Shown here piece by piece: positions 17,361 to 26,247 of a stretch of 64,000 nt of DNA. The notes beneath the pieces are model-generated. The model worked only from the letters and a program-made list of their open reading frames with translations. It searched no databases and had not been told where the DNA came from. This DNA comes from Methylomonas sp. (GTDB lineage: Bacteria; Pseudomonadota; Gammaproteobacteria; Methylococcales; Methylomonadaceae), in assembly GCF_023228165.1 (NCBI RefSeq), contig NZ_JALOBS010000003.1:1-64000 (forward strand), written 5' to 3'. A program made the translations under genes and the position numbers. The first letter of the stretch is position 1. Each line of letters starts with the position of its first letter.

Positions 17361-18665
17361 TTAACGGCGTTTTCTAACGAACAACACGCTAAACATACCG
17401 CTCATAAACAACCACATCGCGGCGGGAACCGGAACCGGCGCTGCGGAGATGACCTTCAGTTGAACATTGTCGGCATTGTAAACAGTTTCAAATCCGAGTC
17501 CGGTAAACGCGCTAGCTTCTAAAGAGGCAAATACGCCGCTTCCCAAACCGTCAAACGTAATCAGGGTGAATATATCGCCCACTTCCGGTACAAAGCTTCC
17601 GAAACTTTCAACCTTTAACGTCCCGCCGAAAGTCGCATCGCCGGTAATGTTCAAAATATCCAACAAGGTATCGGTGCCTCCGATTTCCATACTCAGTAAA
17701 CCGGACGCGGTTTGCATAAAGTCACCGGCTACCGTTAACGAACCTATGCCATCCGACCCGGGATAGATTGTGCCGCTGTTTATCAGGTCATTGGAAAAAA
17801 CGGGATCGAGTATACCCTCGCCTTGTAGAACGCCGTCAACACCGTTTACAAAGTTCGTGGCAGAGACCGTTAAAGTGGCCCCCTGCTCTATATTGACCAC
17901 CCCCTGGTTGGTAAAATCCTTTGCCAAATTGACGGTTCCGGACTGTACGTCCAACAAGCCATTATTTTGCAGTTCTGGATTTATCGTGGTAGTCCCGGTA
18001 CTGGCGTTTTTGACGAAGGTGCCGTTGTTCTGAAACGTTCCGTTACCGAATATCGTGCCGTTGATGCCGGTCGTGAAGGTGCTGCCGGCACTGTTGATCA
18101 GGGTCGCGGTGTTGTTGATACTGGGACTGCCGGCGTTCCATTCGGTATCGCCGTTTAAGGCCAAGGTCCGGCCATTGGATAACGAAAAGCTGCCATTTAT
18201 CACCGTAGCGCCGTTGGCGGACGTGGTGGCCACACCCGTCATGGTACCGCCGGTCAAGGTGGCGGTGCCGGCTATCGATACGTCACCCGTTCCGCCCAAG
18301 CTGCCATTGGTTTGCGTGTAGGCATTTGCAAAAGACGATGTCTCGTTAATATTCAGTGTGCCAAACGATTTTACAAACGCTTCCTGGCTATTGAGACTTT
18401 TGATGGTATCCGTTCCGCTTCTGTGGGTGATCGTTCTGGTAGTTGCTCCCCCGACATCAATAAGCACGTCGTCGCTGATTCCGGGTAAGTTGGGATCGCT
18501 GCTCCAATTCGTTACCACATCCCAAAAACCGTCGCTATTTGGAACCCAGTTTACTGCGGCACCCTGGGAAACGTTGGCGTAAAGGATAGTTACGATTGCA
18601 ATTGGCAAGGTTTTTCGGCGAGTTTTCAAGTTGATTTGTCGGGAGTTAAGCGGATTAGTATCCAT
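17361..18665 (-). CDS. PEP-CTERM (VPxPA-type) exported beta-helix-like protein
   Basis: A 434-residue protein. The start MDTNPLNSR at 18665 has GGAG 9 bases upstream and is preferred to one 24 codons earlier. A signal peptide follows (core about 22-32, cut near SQGA). Residues about 45-390 are short Gly/Thr/Asn-rich repeats (NNGTFQNNGTF, INNTATLINS) like a right-handed beta helix of surface adhesins. The C-terminus, VPVPAAMWLFMSGM, a hydrophobic helix, then RKRR, is the PEP-CTERM sorting signal read by exosortase. Such proteins go to the cell surface or matrix, often with exopolysaccharide. The precise role is unknown; no exosortase gene is in the window. Confidence 0.87.
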   Translation of the reverse strand: MDTNPLNSRQINLKTRRKTLPIAIVTILYANVSQGAAVNWVPNSDGFWDVVTNWSSDPNLPGISDDVLIDVGGATTRTITHRSGTDTIKSLNSQEAFVKSFGTLNINETSSFANAYTQTNGSLGGTGDVSIAGTATLTGGTMTGVATTSANGATVINGSFSLSNGRTLALNGDTEWNAGSPSINNTATLINSAGSTFTTGINGTIFGNGTFQNNGTFVKNASTGTTTINPELQNNGLLDVQSGTVNLAKDFTNQGVVNIEQGATLTVSATNFVNGVDGVLQGEGILDPVFSNDLINSGTIYPGSDGIGSLTVAGDFMQTASGLLSMEIGGTDTLLDILNITGDATFGGTLKVESFGSFVPEVGDIFTLITFDGLGSGVFASLEASAFTGLGFETVYNADNVQLKVISAAPVPVPAAMWLFMSGMFSVLFVRKRR

Positions 18666-19056
18666 ATTGATTCTCCAAATTACTGTTATTGGCTTGAAAC
18701 GTGGAAGACAAATAGGTTGTTCTGAACAACTTGGCAATACGGCTGGCGCTAATACGCGTCATGACAGGTCGCTTAAGCGACCTGTCAATCCGGAAAGACC
18801 AGTCTAACGTTAATTCTATGCTTACAGAAAAGTCAAGTCAATTTTATCACTAGCCCATCACACTTATTACACATTGAGTAAGAGCAACGGCGTTTTTGAG
18901 ATTGAACCTCCAATTACCGTTTGAGCACCTCCGTCGTCTTCAGCGAACATTGACAAATCGCGGTTATCAAAGTAAACGACTGAACAGTTATACAGTTGCT
19001 GAAGCGTCGGCGCAGCCACCCAACCGCTTGTCAACTGGATACTAACGCAATAGATT
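18666..19056. other. Gene-poor gap with a 24-bp palindrome
   Basis: No convincing gene is seen. Short open frames on both strands lack ribosome sites and family signals. The one clear structure is the palindrome at 18763-18786; the rest is AT-rich on its right side. Confidence 0.6.
18763..18786. repeat. Perfect 24-bp palindrome
   Basis: GACAGGTCGCTTAAGCGACCTGTC reads the same on both strands with no loop. It lies 98 bases upstream of the PEP-CTERM start and 270 bases downstream of dmeF. It could be an operator for a dimeric regulator of the PEP-CTERM gene or a terminator stem for dmeF; no T run follows, which favours the operator reading. Confidence 0.6.
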
Positions 19057-20016
19057 TTAAGCGATATCCTCCGCCACGCATGCCTCACTCTTGCAAGCAT
19101 TGACTTCGATTGTGACATGGTCCAAATGTACAAAGCTAGCCAGCAGATTTTTGTAATAGTTGGGCGATTTGGGAAAGCGGGTCACCAGCACGATTATCGC
19201 GGCGTGATGGGCTGGGCTAACCCGCCAAATGTGAATATCGCTGACCCGGCATTCGCCGTCTTCTTCCAGGGTGTCCTGAATCGCTTGTAAGTAATGTTCG
19301 TCTATGCCCTGGTCCAGCAAAATCGGGCTGGTTTCCTTGATCAAGCCCCACGCCCAAACCAAAATCACTAACGCGCCGACAAACCCCATCACGGTATCCA
19401 GCCAGTTCCAGCCGTAATATTTACCGGCCAGCAAAGCCACGATGGCTAAAACCGAAGTCAGCGCATCGGCTACCACATGCAGGTAGGCCGCTCGTAAATT
19501 ATGGTCGTGGTGGTGCTCGTGATACCCCTCATCTTGGTGGCGCGCATGATGATGGTCATGATGGTGATCGCTAAGCAACAACGCACTTAACAAGTTAATC
19601 ACCAAACCGGCTACCGCCACCAAAATCGCTTCGTCGAATTGAATCACCTGCGGAGCAATCAACCGTTCCGCCGATTCCGCGATCATCATAAACGCCACTA
19701 CCGCCAGCGACACCGAACTGGCAAAACCGCCCAACACGCTGACTTTGGCGGGGCTAAAAGCAAAGGTTTGATCCTGTTCGTGAATCCGGCTGTACCGATA
19801 GGCAAAAATGGCGATCATAAAGGCCATGACATGCGTGGCCATATGCCAGCCGTCCGCCAACAAAGCCATGGAATGGAATTGCGTGCCGGCGACGATTTCC
19901 ACCAACATGGTGGTAAAGGTTATCACCAATACCCATTTGGTACGCCGCTCGCCCTTACGATTAATGCGGGCAAAATTATGGGTATGTTGCCAGTTACTCA
20001 GTTGATGTTCGTGCAT
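19057..20016 (-). CDS. dmeF: CDF-family cobalt/nickel efflux transporter, DmeF type
   Basis: A 319-residue inner-membrane protein with six predicted membrane segments. It exports divalent metal ions in exchange for protons. Metal-site residues show in LLADGWHMATH (second helix) and HVVADALTSV (fifth helix). A His-rich cytosolic loop (about 149-172) contains HHHDHHHARH and HEHHHDH, and the N-terminus (HEHQLSNWQHTHNF) is the DmeF mark. AAGGAT precedes the start. The best guess for the substrates is Co2+ and Ni2+, by family; zinc is possible. Confidence 0.92.
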   Translation of the reverse strand: MHEHQLSNWQHTHNFARINRKGERRTKWVLVITFTTMLVEIVAGTQFHSMALLADGWHMATHVMAFMIAIFAYRYSRIHEQDQTFAFSPAKVSVLGGFASSVSLAVVAFMMIAESAERLIAPQVIQFDEAILVAVAGLVINLLSALLLSDHHHDHHHARHQDEGYHEHHHDHNLRAAYLHVVADALTSVLAIVALLAGKYYGWNWLDTVMGFVGALVILVWAWGLIKETSPILLDQGIDEHYLQAIQDTLEEDGECRVSDIHIWRVSPAHHAAIIVLVTRFPKSPNYYKNLLASFVHLDHVTIEVNACKSEACVAEDIA

Positions 20017-20167
20017 GGTGATCCTTTTTTCCCGGGCAAAACATTATTGATGAATGGGATTTTAACTCAAGCCGATGGTTCAATAGACAGCCTATCTCAA
20101 TTCACGCTGCAATCGTTGTCAAACAACCGTAAAATAGCGGTCTTTAATAGTTTAACGAGTAACGATT

Positions 20168-20599
20168 GTGCAAAACTTCACCCCTGTTTCCGCTCTGCTT
20201 GGCGGTGCGTTGATCGGTCTCAGCGCGTTCATATTACTCAGATTTAATGGTCGCATTGCCGGTATCAGCAGCATTATGAACGGCTTGTTCACCACATCGG
20301 GCCCCAACCGGTATTGGCGCATGACATTTTTATTGGGTTTAATGCTGGGTGCGACTATCTGGCAGTGGTCTGTACCTACTTCACTTCCCTTACGGCAAAA
20401 CTATCCGCTGCCGTTGATTATCGCTGGCGGTTTTCTGGTTGGATTCGGCACCCGCATCGGCAGCGGCTGCACCAGCGGCCACGGCATCTGCGGCCTTGCC
20501 TTGCTGTCGCGGCGCTCCATCGCCGCCACTTTGACATTTATGGCCAGCGGTATCTTGACGGTCTATCTGATTCGCCATGTTTTACAGGTGCTGTCATGA
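20168..20599 (+). CDS. YeeE/YedE family membrane protein, first half
   Basis: A 143-residue membrane protein with four hydrophobic segments and the motif GSGCTSGHGICGL (about 97-109). The YeeE/YedE (DUF395) family moves sulfur compounds; characterised members import thiosulfate through conserved cysteines. It starts with GTG and is paired with a second half gene, the common PmpA/PmpB-like split form. No sulfur genes are nearby, so the real substrate is open. Confidence 0.88.
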   Translation: MQNFTPVSALLGGALIGLSAFILLRFNGRIAGISSIMNGLFTTSGPNRYWRMTFLLGLMLGATIWQWSVPTSLPLRQNYPLPLIIAGGFLVGFGTRIGSGCTSGHGICGLALLSRRSIAATLTFMASGILTVYLIRHVLQVLS

Positions 20600-21012
20600 T
20601 GAAGTTGGTTTTTGCCTTATTTGCCGGGGTTATTTTCGGCTTGGGTCTGACTATATCGCAAATGACCAATCCGGATAAAGTTCTGAGCTTTCTGGATATC
20701 GCCGGCAACTGGGACCCCAGTTTGGCTTTGGTGATGGTGGGTGCTTTAGCCGTCGCGGTAGCCGGGTTTCGCTGGACGCGCCAGCACGAAAAACCCGTTT
20801 TTGGCAGTCGTTTTCATATCACCCTTAAAACAACACTGGACAAACCCTTACTGGCCGGCGCCGGCCTATTCGGTATCGGCTGGGGCATGACCGGTTATTG
20901 TCCCGGCCCCGCATTTGCCAGCCTGGCTCTGGGCAATCAGGAAGCCGTCATCATGGTGACCAGTATTTATGCCGGCTTCTGGGCCGCAGGCCTGTTGCAA
21001 GAAAAATATTAG
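20596..21012 (+). CDS. YeeE/YedE family membrane protein, second half
   Basis: A 138-residue membrane protein overlapping its partner by 4 bases (ATGA). It starts MMKLVFALFAGVIFGLGL and has the second signature GIGWGMTGYCPGPAFASLA with the functional cysteine. The frame is open further upstream, but that part runs through the partner gene. Together the two halves match one full YedE transporter. Confidence 0.88.
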   Translation: MMKLVFALFAGVIFGLGLTISQMTNPDKVLSFLDIAGNWDPSLALVMVGALAVAVAGFRWTRQHEKPVFGSRFHITLKTTLDKPLLAGAGLFGIGWGMTGYCPGPAFASLALGNQEAVIMVTSIYAGFWAAGLLQEKY

Positions 21013-21015
21013 TTT

Positions 21016-22359
21016 GTGAACGCCTCCGCCGCCATTTACAGCGTTTCGCAACTGAATCGCGAAGCCAAACGCCTGCTAGCGACGCATTTCATGACCGTGC
21101 GCGTGGAAGGCGAAATATCCAACTTTAGCGCGCCCTCCTCCGGCCATTGGTATTTCAGCTTAAAAGATGCGCAGGCACAGATTCGTTGCGCCATGTTTCG
21201 CGGTCAACAGCAACGCCTCGGCTTTAAGCCGGGTAACGGCGACCTGGTGGTGGTAAATGCGCAAGTCAGCCTATACGAGCCGCGCGGCGACTATCAATTG
21301 GTCGTGGAACATATGGAACAAGCCGGGGACGGCGCGCTGCGGCAGGCTTTCGAACGTTTGAAAAACAAACTGCTGGCGGAAGGCCTATTCGACGCCGTCC
21401 GCAAGCAGGACATACCGCTAATTCCCAAACAAATCGGCATCATCACTTCGGCCGGCGGCGCGGCCATACACGATATTCTGACGGTTTTGCAACGGCGTTT
21501 TCCAGCTGTTCCGGTCGTGATTTATCCGGTAGCCGTACAGGGTGAATCCGCCAAGTTCGAGATTAGCGCCGCGCTGGAAATGGCCAATCAACGCGCCGAA
21601 GCAGACGTGCTTATTCTGGCTCGCGGCGGCGGTTCATTGGAAGATTTATGGGCCTTTAACGAAGAAATAGTAGCCCGCGCCATTGCCGCCAGCCGAATAC
21701 CGGTGATTGCCGGCATCGGCCATGAGGTCGATTTCACTATCGCCGATTTCGTGGCCGATTTGCGCGCGCCCACCCCATCGGCCGCCGCGGAACATGCCGT
21801 ACCCAGCCAGACCGAATGGCTAGGCGGTTTTAAGTTCATGGAAAACCAGTTACTTGAAAAACTGCGCCGCCAATTAACCCAACAGCAACAACGCCTGAAC
21901 TGGCTGAATAAATCCCTGCAGTTGCAACACCCCGGCGAGAAACTGCAGCGCAACGCGCAACGGCTGGACGAACTGGAAATACGCCTGAAAAAATCCACCC
22001 TGCAAACTGTATTGCAAGCCAAGCAACTGTTGACTTTGAACAGCCAAAAACTCCGGCAATTTCAACCTACCGATAGGATTGCCCAACACCGACAAGTACT
22101 CGATTTTTATCAACAACGTTTGCAACGGGCCATACTGCTCAAACTGACCACACTAAAACAACAACACAGCGGCATCAGCCAGACTCTACAGGCCGTCAGC
22201 CCGCTAGCGACGCTGGATAGAGGTTACGCCATCGTAAAAAACCAACGCAGCGGCCAAATCGTCAAATCGGTGTCCGATGTAGCCGAAAACGACCTACTCG
22301 AGACCCGATTTTCCCAAGGCCGTATGGTTAGTTTAGTCAAGAAGCGCATTCCAGACTAA
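21016..22359 (+). CDS. xseA: Exodeoxyribonuclease VII large subunit
   Basis: A 447-residue cytosolic nuclease subunit that, with XseB, degrades single-stranded DNA in repair and mismatch correction. The N-terminal OB fold (VEGEISNFSAPSSGHWYFSLKD) is followed by the catalytic core (IGIITSAGGAAIHDI, ARGGGSLEDLWAFN, IGHEVDFTIADFVAD) and a long C-terminal coiled coil rich in Gln, Leu and Arg (about 275-400). The start is GTG at 21016, three bases after the YedE stop. xseB is not in the window. Confidence 0.96.
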   Translation: MNASAAIYSVSQLNREAKRLLATHFMTVRVEGEISNFSAPSSGHWYFSLKDAQAQIRCAMFRGQQQRLGFKPGNGDLVVVNAQVSLYEPRGDYQLVVEHMEQAGDGALRQAFERLKNKLLAEGLFDAVRKQDIPLIPKQIGIITSAGGAAIHDILTVLQRRFPAVPVVIYPVAVQGESAKFEISAALEMANQRAEADVLILARGGGSLEDLWAFNEEIVARAIAASRIPVIAGIGHEVDFTIADFVADLRAPTPSAAAEHAVPSQTEWLGGFKFMENQLLEKLRRQLTQQQQRLNWLNKSLQLQHPGEKLQRNAQRLDELEIRLKKSTLQTVLQAKQLLTLNSQKLRQFQPTDRIAQHRQVLDFYQQRLQRAILLKLTTLKQQHSGISQTLQAVSPLATLDRGYAIVKNQRSGQIVKSVSDVAENDLLETRFSQGRMVSLVKKRIPD

Positions 22360-22632
22360 AGCCAATCAGGCAGACACCCATGACGGAATGATGCCAATTC
22401 GGGACGTTATGCCAAACCAAATCCTATGTTTCCACCGGCATAACCATAGATCTGTTCGACGACAAAGGCTGTCCGCCCGCCTGTTTTACTCAAAGTTGCA
22501 ATCGTCCACGGGACCCGCCGCTCATACTGCGGCGAATTTTAGTTGCGTATTTGTTAATGGTGCATTTTCCGGCTGCTTGGTTTTCATAGGACTCCGCAAC
22601 AGGTAAGATTACCTCTAGCGCCGAATGCCTGT

Positions 22633-23976
22633 ATGCTTTGGCAAAAACACCTTATCTTTACCAGAATTCTTGTGGCCACTTTATTTCAAATTCCTCCCAA
22701 TCATCCGCAGCGCTTTGTGTTGCACAACGAAGTCCACGCCCGGGCTTCGTCGATTCTTAGCCTGCCTGTTAGAGCCAGCTATCTGGCCTTGTCGCTGTCT
22801 AGCGACGAAAAAAAGCAGGAGCGCAAACATCTGACAGCCCTGTGCGAGCGATTCGGCACGGTGCCGCCGGACCAAGACGCCGACCATTTCAGCGCCACCT
22901 TCGACTCGTTTCAAATGAGTTGGGAACAACACGGCGAATTCAGCAGCTACAGTTTTTATGCTTACGACAGCATTACGGAACCCTTTACCCATCCCGCCTT
23001 AAAAAAAGTCCCCGTCGACTGGCTGGCACGGATTAACGGACAAGTACTCGTGGCCGCCCATGCCAGCGTGGTTTCCGCGGCCGACATCGATTACCGGGAT
23101 GAAACGGATTTATCGCCGTTATCCGCGCACTTTGCCGGCAATCCGCTTGTGGGCTCCAAAGTAACCGGCGGCGCGGCGTCCGTATTTACCGATTTTCGGA
23201 TTCACCTGGATGGTTTCAGTCGTTTTCTGGTAGTCAATCATGATTTAAGAACCGCGCAGGCCGGCCGGCTACTGCATAGGCTTTTCGATATTGAGGTCTA
23301 CCGGGTCATGGCCTTGCTGGCGTTTCCTATCGCCCGCAAATTGTATCCGGACCTGAAGAAGGCCGACCGGCAACTGTATACCATTACCAATTCCATGACC
23401 CAACCGGATAATGACGATGCCAAATTGCTGGATGAATTGACGGGCTTGGCCGCGGAAGTCGAAAACCATATATCCAGCCATCAGTTCCGTTTTGCCGCCG
23501 CCAGCGCTTATTATCAGCTGGTTGGGCAACGCCTGGATGACTTGCGCGAAGTCCGCATCCAGGGCATTCAAACCTTGGGCGAATTTATCAAACGGCGCCT
23601 GGAACCAGCCATGAATACCTGCAGTTCCATATCGCACCGCTACACTCTGATTTCGGAACGGGTCAGCAATGCCAGCCAATTATTACGCACCAAGGTCGAT
23701 ATTATTATCGAACGGCAAAATCAAGGCTTGCTATCATCCATGGCCTTGCGGGCCAAAATGCAGTTGCGCATGCAACAAACGGTGGAGGGTATCTCTATGG
23801 TGGCCATCACCTATTATGCCGCCAATCTGATAGGCAAAATCGCCGAAGCGCTGCATAGCCTGGGCTGGCATATCAATGTCGAACTGGTGGAAGGACTGTC
23901 CATTCCGTTCATTTTCGTCATCATAGGCATCAGCACCAAACGGATTCATAAAATCATCGCCAATACCACCGAATGA
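22633..23976 (+). CDS. DUF3422 family membrane protein
   Basis: A 447-residue protein. Near the start it has the family motif HPQRFVLHNEVHARASSIL. The middle is soluble and helical; two membrane helices lie at the C-terminus (MVAITYYAANLIGKI and IPFIFVIIGISTKRI). DUF3422 proteins have no established function, though the C-terminal build resembles CorA-like or RMND1-like membrane anchors. The first ATG (22633) lacks a clear ribosome site, so the start could be later. A 273-base gap without a recognisable gene separates it from xseA. Confidence 0.85.
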   Translation: MLWQKHLIFTRILVATLFQIPPNHPQRFVLHNEVHARASSILSLPVRASYLALSLSSDEKKQERKHLTALCERFGTVPPDQDADHFSATFDSFQMSWEQHGEFSSYSFYAYDSITEPFTHPALKKVPVDWLARINGQVLVAAHASVVSAADIDYRDETDLSPLSAHFAGNPLVGSKVTGGAASVFTDFRIHLDGFSRFLVVNHDLRTAQAGRLLHRLFDIEVYRVMALLAFPIARKLYPDLKKADRQLYTITNSMTQPDNDDAKLLDELTGLAAEVENHISSHQFRFAAASAYYQLVGQRLDDLREVRIQGIQTLGEFIKRRLEPAMNTCSSISHRYTLISERVSNASQLLRTKVDIIIERQNQGLLSSMALRAKMQLRMQQTVEGISMVAITYYAANLIGKIAEALHSLGWHINVELVEGLSIPFIFVIIGISTKRIHKIIANTTE

Positions 23977-24199
23977 ACAACCGGGCAACAATCGTGGCAC
24001 CTGTATTGCCTTATCGCGATATTGTTCGGCACATTGTCAGCTGCCGCCTCCAATAGCGCCGAACCGTACAAAATTTAAACGTGATCCGCCCCTATTGAAA
24101 ACCGGTTTCAGCGGTTTAGGACTTCGACAGGCCTTGTTCGCCCCAGGCTGCGGACGTCTGTTTTTATTACCCCATCACGCCGCCAATCCAGCAATGACC

Positions 24200-24229
24200 A
24201 AAGTCCGCCCATTAAAAGGCGGACTTTTT
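24200..24229 (+). terminator. Rho-independent terminator
   Basis: A 10-bp perfect stem, AAAGTCCGCC with GGCGGACTTT, around an 8-base loop, runs into TTTTT on the plus strand. It lies 224 bases after the DUF3422 stop, so it either ends that transcript after a long untranslated tail or ends a small RNA. Confidence 0.85.
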
Positions 24230-24273
24230 CCAGTCGCTACGCGCTTATGAGATTTCGCCAGGTTCTGGCGGAC

Positions 24274-24303
24274 AACAGCGCCAACTGTCAAATTGGCGCT
24301 GTT
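24274..24303 (-). terminator. Hairpin downstream of the OmpA-like gene
   Basis: AACAGCGCCAA pairs perfectly over 11 bp with TTGGCGCTGTT around an 8-base loop. It lies 34 bases past the stop of the minus-strand OmpA gene. There is only a TT after the stem, so it is a weak intrinsic terminator or an mRNA-protecting hairpin. Confidence 0.6.
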
Positions 24304-24337
24304 CAACCCGCGTTTCACTCTGAACTATAGCTAGGCG

Positions 24338-25381
24338 CTATTCTTCGATCCAAATCAACTCGACGCGACGATTTTCAGACCTACCGGCTTCCGTTTTGTT
24401 ATCGGCAATAGGTTGCGTTTCGCCATAGCCTTTCGCATTCAGCTTGTTGGTGACACCTTTCATTTTCAGGTATTCAAGCACTGAATACGCACGGCGTTGC
24501 GACAGTTTCATATTATAGCTATCGGAACCTTCACTGCTGGCATGTCCCTGGATTTCAATTTCATTTTTCTGTGGGTAGGCAATAAGGCTTTTAGCAACGT
24601 CATCCAGAATTCCCTGAGCTTTCACGGTTAGCTCGGCGGAATCATATTTAAAGTGCTGGCCTTTGAGAATCAGTCTAACCGCGCAGCCGTTATGGTCGAC
24701 AGTGGCGCCTTTAATGGTGCCTGGGCATTTATCCAGGCAGTCGTTAACCCCATCCGCATCCTCGTCACGAGTAGAACAATCATCAACCGGTGGCGGTGCG
24801 ATATAAGGTTCAGCTTTTGCCACATATTTGGGTTTTTCACCGAATGGAATCACCACGCCCAGGTTCACCGTCATGTCATGAAATTCATCGGTACCGGGCT
24901 GTACCTGGGCGTTGAGATTGTTATTGTAGCGATAACGTACATCACTGCGGATTAACAAGTTATCAGCAACCTCATAGCTAACCCCCAAACCGGCTTCGCC
25001 GATAAGGCCTATGCCGCAATTCGCGGAAGCGCAGCTATTCATGGCGCCCAAGCCCATTACAGCGTAAGGCGAAAATTTATCGCGGAAGAAATAGTATTGC
25101 AGATCGGCAGTACCGCCAGCCAGATCCCATGGCCCGTTAGTACCGCCAAATCCTTGATAAAAACCTCTCAACTCCGCGTTGAAATGTTCATTAATGATTT
25201 TACCGACACCCAAGCCGCCACCCCATCCATCCGCCGCTTTGCGATCGCCGCCGGTTTCGATGTAGGAAGCAAAAGGCGCGACATACCAACGATTATCCAG
25301 GAATTGATCGGCCGCTTGCGCCAGCGGGACAAAACTCATGCCGATTAACGAGGCACTGGTAAGTAATTTCTTTGTTAGCAT
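24338..25381 (-). CDS. OmpA-family outer membrane protein
   Basis: A 347-residue protein with a signal peptide (start MLTKKLLTSASL at 25381, AAGGAA upstream, cleavage near AQA). Residues about 25-190 form an OmpA-like beta barrel. A short calcium-binding-like linker follows (DEDADGVNDCLDKCPGT), then a C-terminal OmpA domain (about 230-345; FKYDSAELT, GHASSEGSDSYNMKLSQRRA) that binds peptidoglycan. It ties the outer membrane to the wall. It resembles OprF-type porins in layout. It stands at the edge of a cluster of stress genes. Confidence 0.93.
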   Translation of the reverse strand: MLTKKLLTSASLIGMSFVPLAQAADQFLDNRWYVAPFASYIETGGDRKAADGWGGGLGVGKIINEHFNAELRGFYQGFGGTNGPWDLAGGTADLQYYFFRDKFSPYAVMGLGAMNSCASANCGIGLIGEAGLGVSYEVADNLLIRSDVRYRYNNNLNAQVQPGTDEFHDMTVNLGVVIPFGEKPKYVAKAEPYIAPPPVDDCSTRDEDADGVNDCLDKCPGTIKGATVDHNGCAVRLILKGQHFKYDSAELTVKAQGILDDVAKSLIAYPQKNEIEIQGHASSEGSDSYNMKLSQRRAYSVLEYLKMKGVTNKLNAKGYGETQPIADNKTEAGRSENRRVELIWIEE

Positions 25382-25444
25382 AGGTATTCCTTCATGATTT
25401 AAACACAGACTCGGCATAACACTGCACAAGGTCGGCTTATTCAA

Positions 25445-25780
25445 AGAAATTGAATTTCTGAAAACGGCTGATTAAGTGTAGCGGATATTGTTGTTAAAAA
25501 ACTTTCATTCGTAGCTTAAGGGCAACAGCTGCTAGCAGTCTGTTCGGTAACACACATAGCAACAGATTAATCTGCCTCGTTGCACAAACCTTCAAGCGCT
25601 CTGTTCCCCCAGACCCTGGAAAGTTTTGCACGCCGTTTTGCAGCCGGCTTTATATAGGCACTTAAAACACGGTTTGTAGCTCGTTCAATCTGACATAGCG
25701 ATCAGTTTTCAGTCTATTGCGATAAGCGGTTCAGTTCCGGTCAGGTTTTAAAAACTTTTCGCATTATTGGAGATATCGAT
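25445..25780. other. Gap upstream of the BON pseudogene
   Basis: No gene or strong structure seen. It contains the divergent start regions of the OmpA gene (left) and of the BON remnant (right), the latter with GGAG at about 25769. Confidence 0.5.
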
Positions 25781-26092
25781 ATGAACAACCTGATTAGTTG
25801 ATTTTCCGCAACATTTTTGGCCAGTCGTTAATGACGGCTGCCGGTTGTGAGTCAACAACCAAACGAGGGCAACGGCGAATAGGTCGATAACAGTGTTATC
25901 ACCACCAAAGTCAAAGCGATGTTATGCAACGAATTTAGCCTCGGATCCGGTCGGATCAATGTTGAAACCTTCAAGGGCGTGGTTCAACTGAGCGGATTTG
26001 TCGGTGCACAGGCAGATATTGATAGAGCAATCCAAGTTACCCGTAGTGTTAAGGGTGTAAACTCGGTCAAAAATAACATGCGCCTGAAATAG
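25781..26092 (+). pseudogene. Decayed BON-domain lipoprotein
   Basis: From the ATG at 25781, which has a good GGAG site, the frame reads MNNLIS, then TGA, then FSATFLAS, then stops. Shifting frame recovers a lipoprotein signal, LMTAAGCESTTK. Returning to the first frame gives EGNGE, TAG, VDNSVITTKVKAMLCN and an intact BON domain through INVETFKGVVQLSGFV and VKGVNSVKNNMRLK to TAG at 26090-26092. So there are at least two stop codons and a pair of compensating frameshifts. BON lipoproteins of this OsmY-like kind bind membranes in the periplasm. The domain is well kept, which suggests recent loss. Confidence 0.85.
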
Positions 26093-26247
26093 ACGACACC
26101 TCTAGCCTACCCGGCAAGATCGTTGCTAGGCCAAAGCTGGCCGTGGCGGCGATTGGGAAGAATCTCCTTCAAACAGATGGCGTCGATGATGTATCAGGTA
26201 CACTAGAATCCTCACCATTGATACCCGCACTGATGAGTTAACACCGG

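Larger units (their letters stand above)
23977..24337. other. Gap with terminator and possible gene remnant
   Basis: No intact gene. Right after the DUF3422 stop, one frame reads a hydrophobic signal-like stretch (CLIAILFGTLSAAAS) and then meets TAA at 24076-24078, while an ATG overlapping the DUF3422 stop lies in another frame; this may be a frameshifted scrap of a secreted protein. The strong terminator at 24200-24229 and a hairpin at 24274-24303 follow. Confidence 0.4.

Noticed and set aside
18867..19133. 88-codon minus-strand frame overlapping the end of dmeF
   Set aside because: It runs into dmeF in another frame, has no ribosome site and no family likeness.
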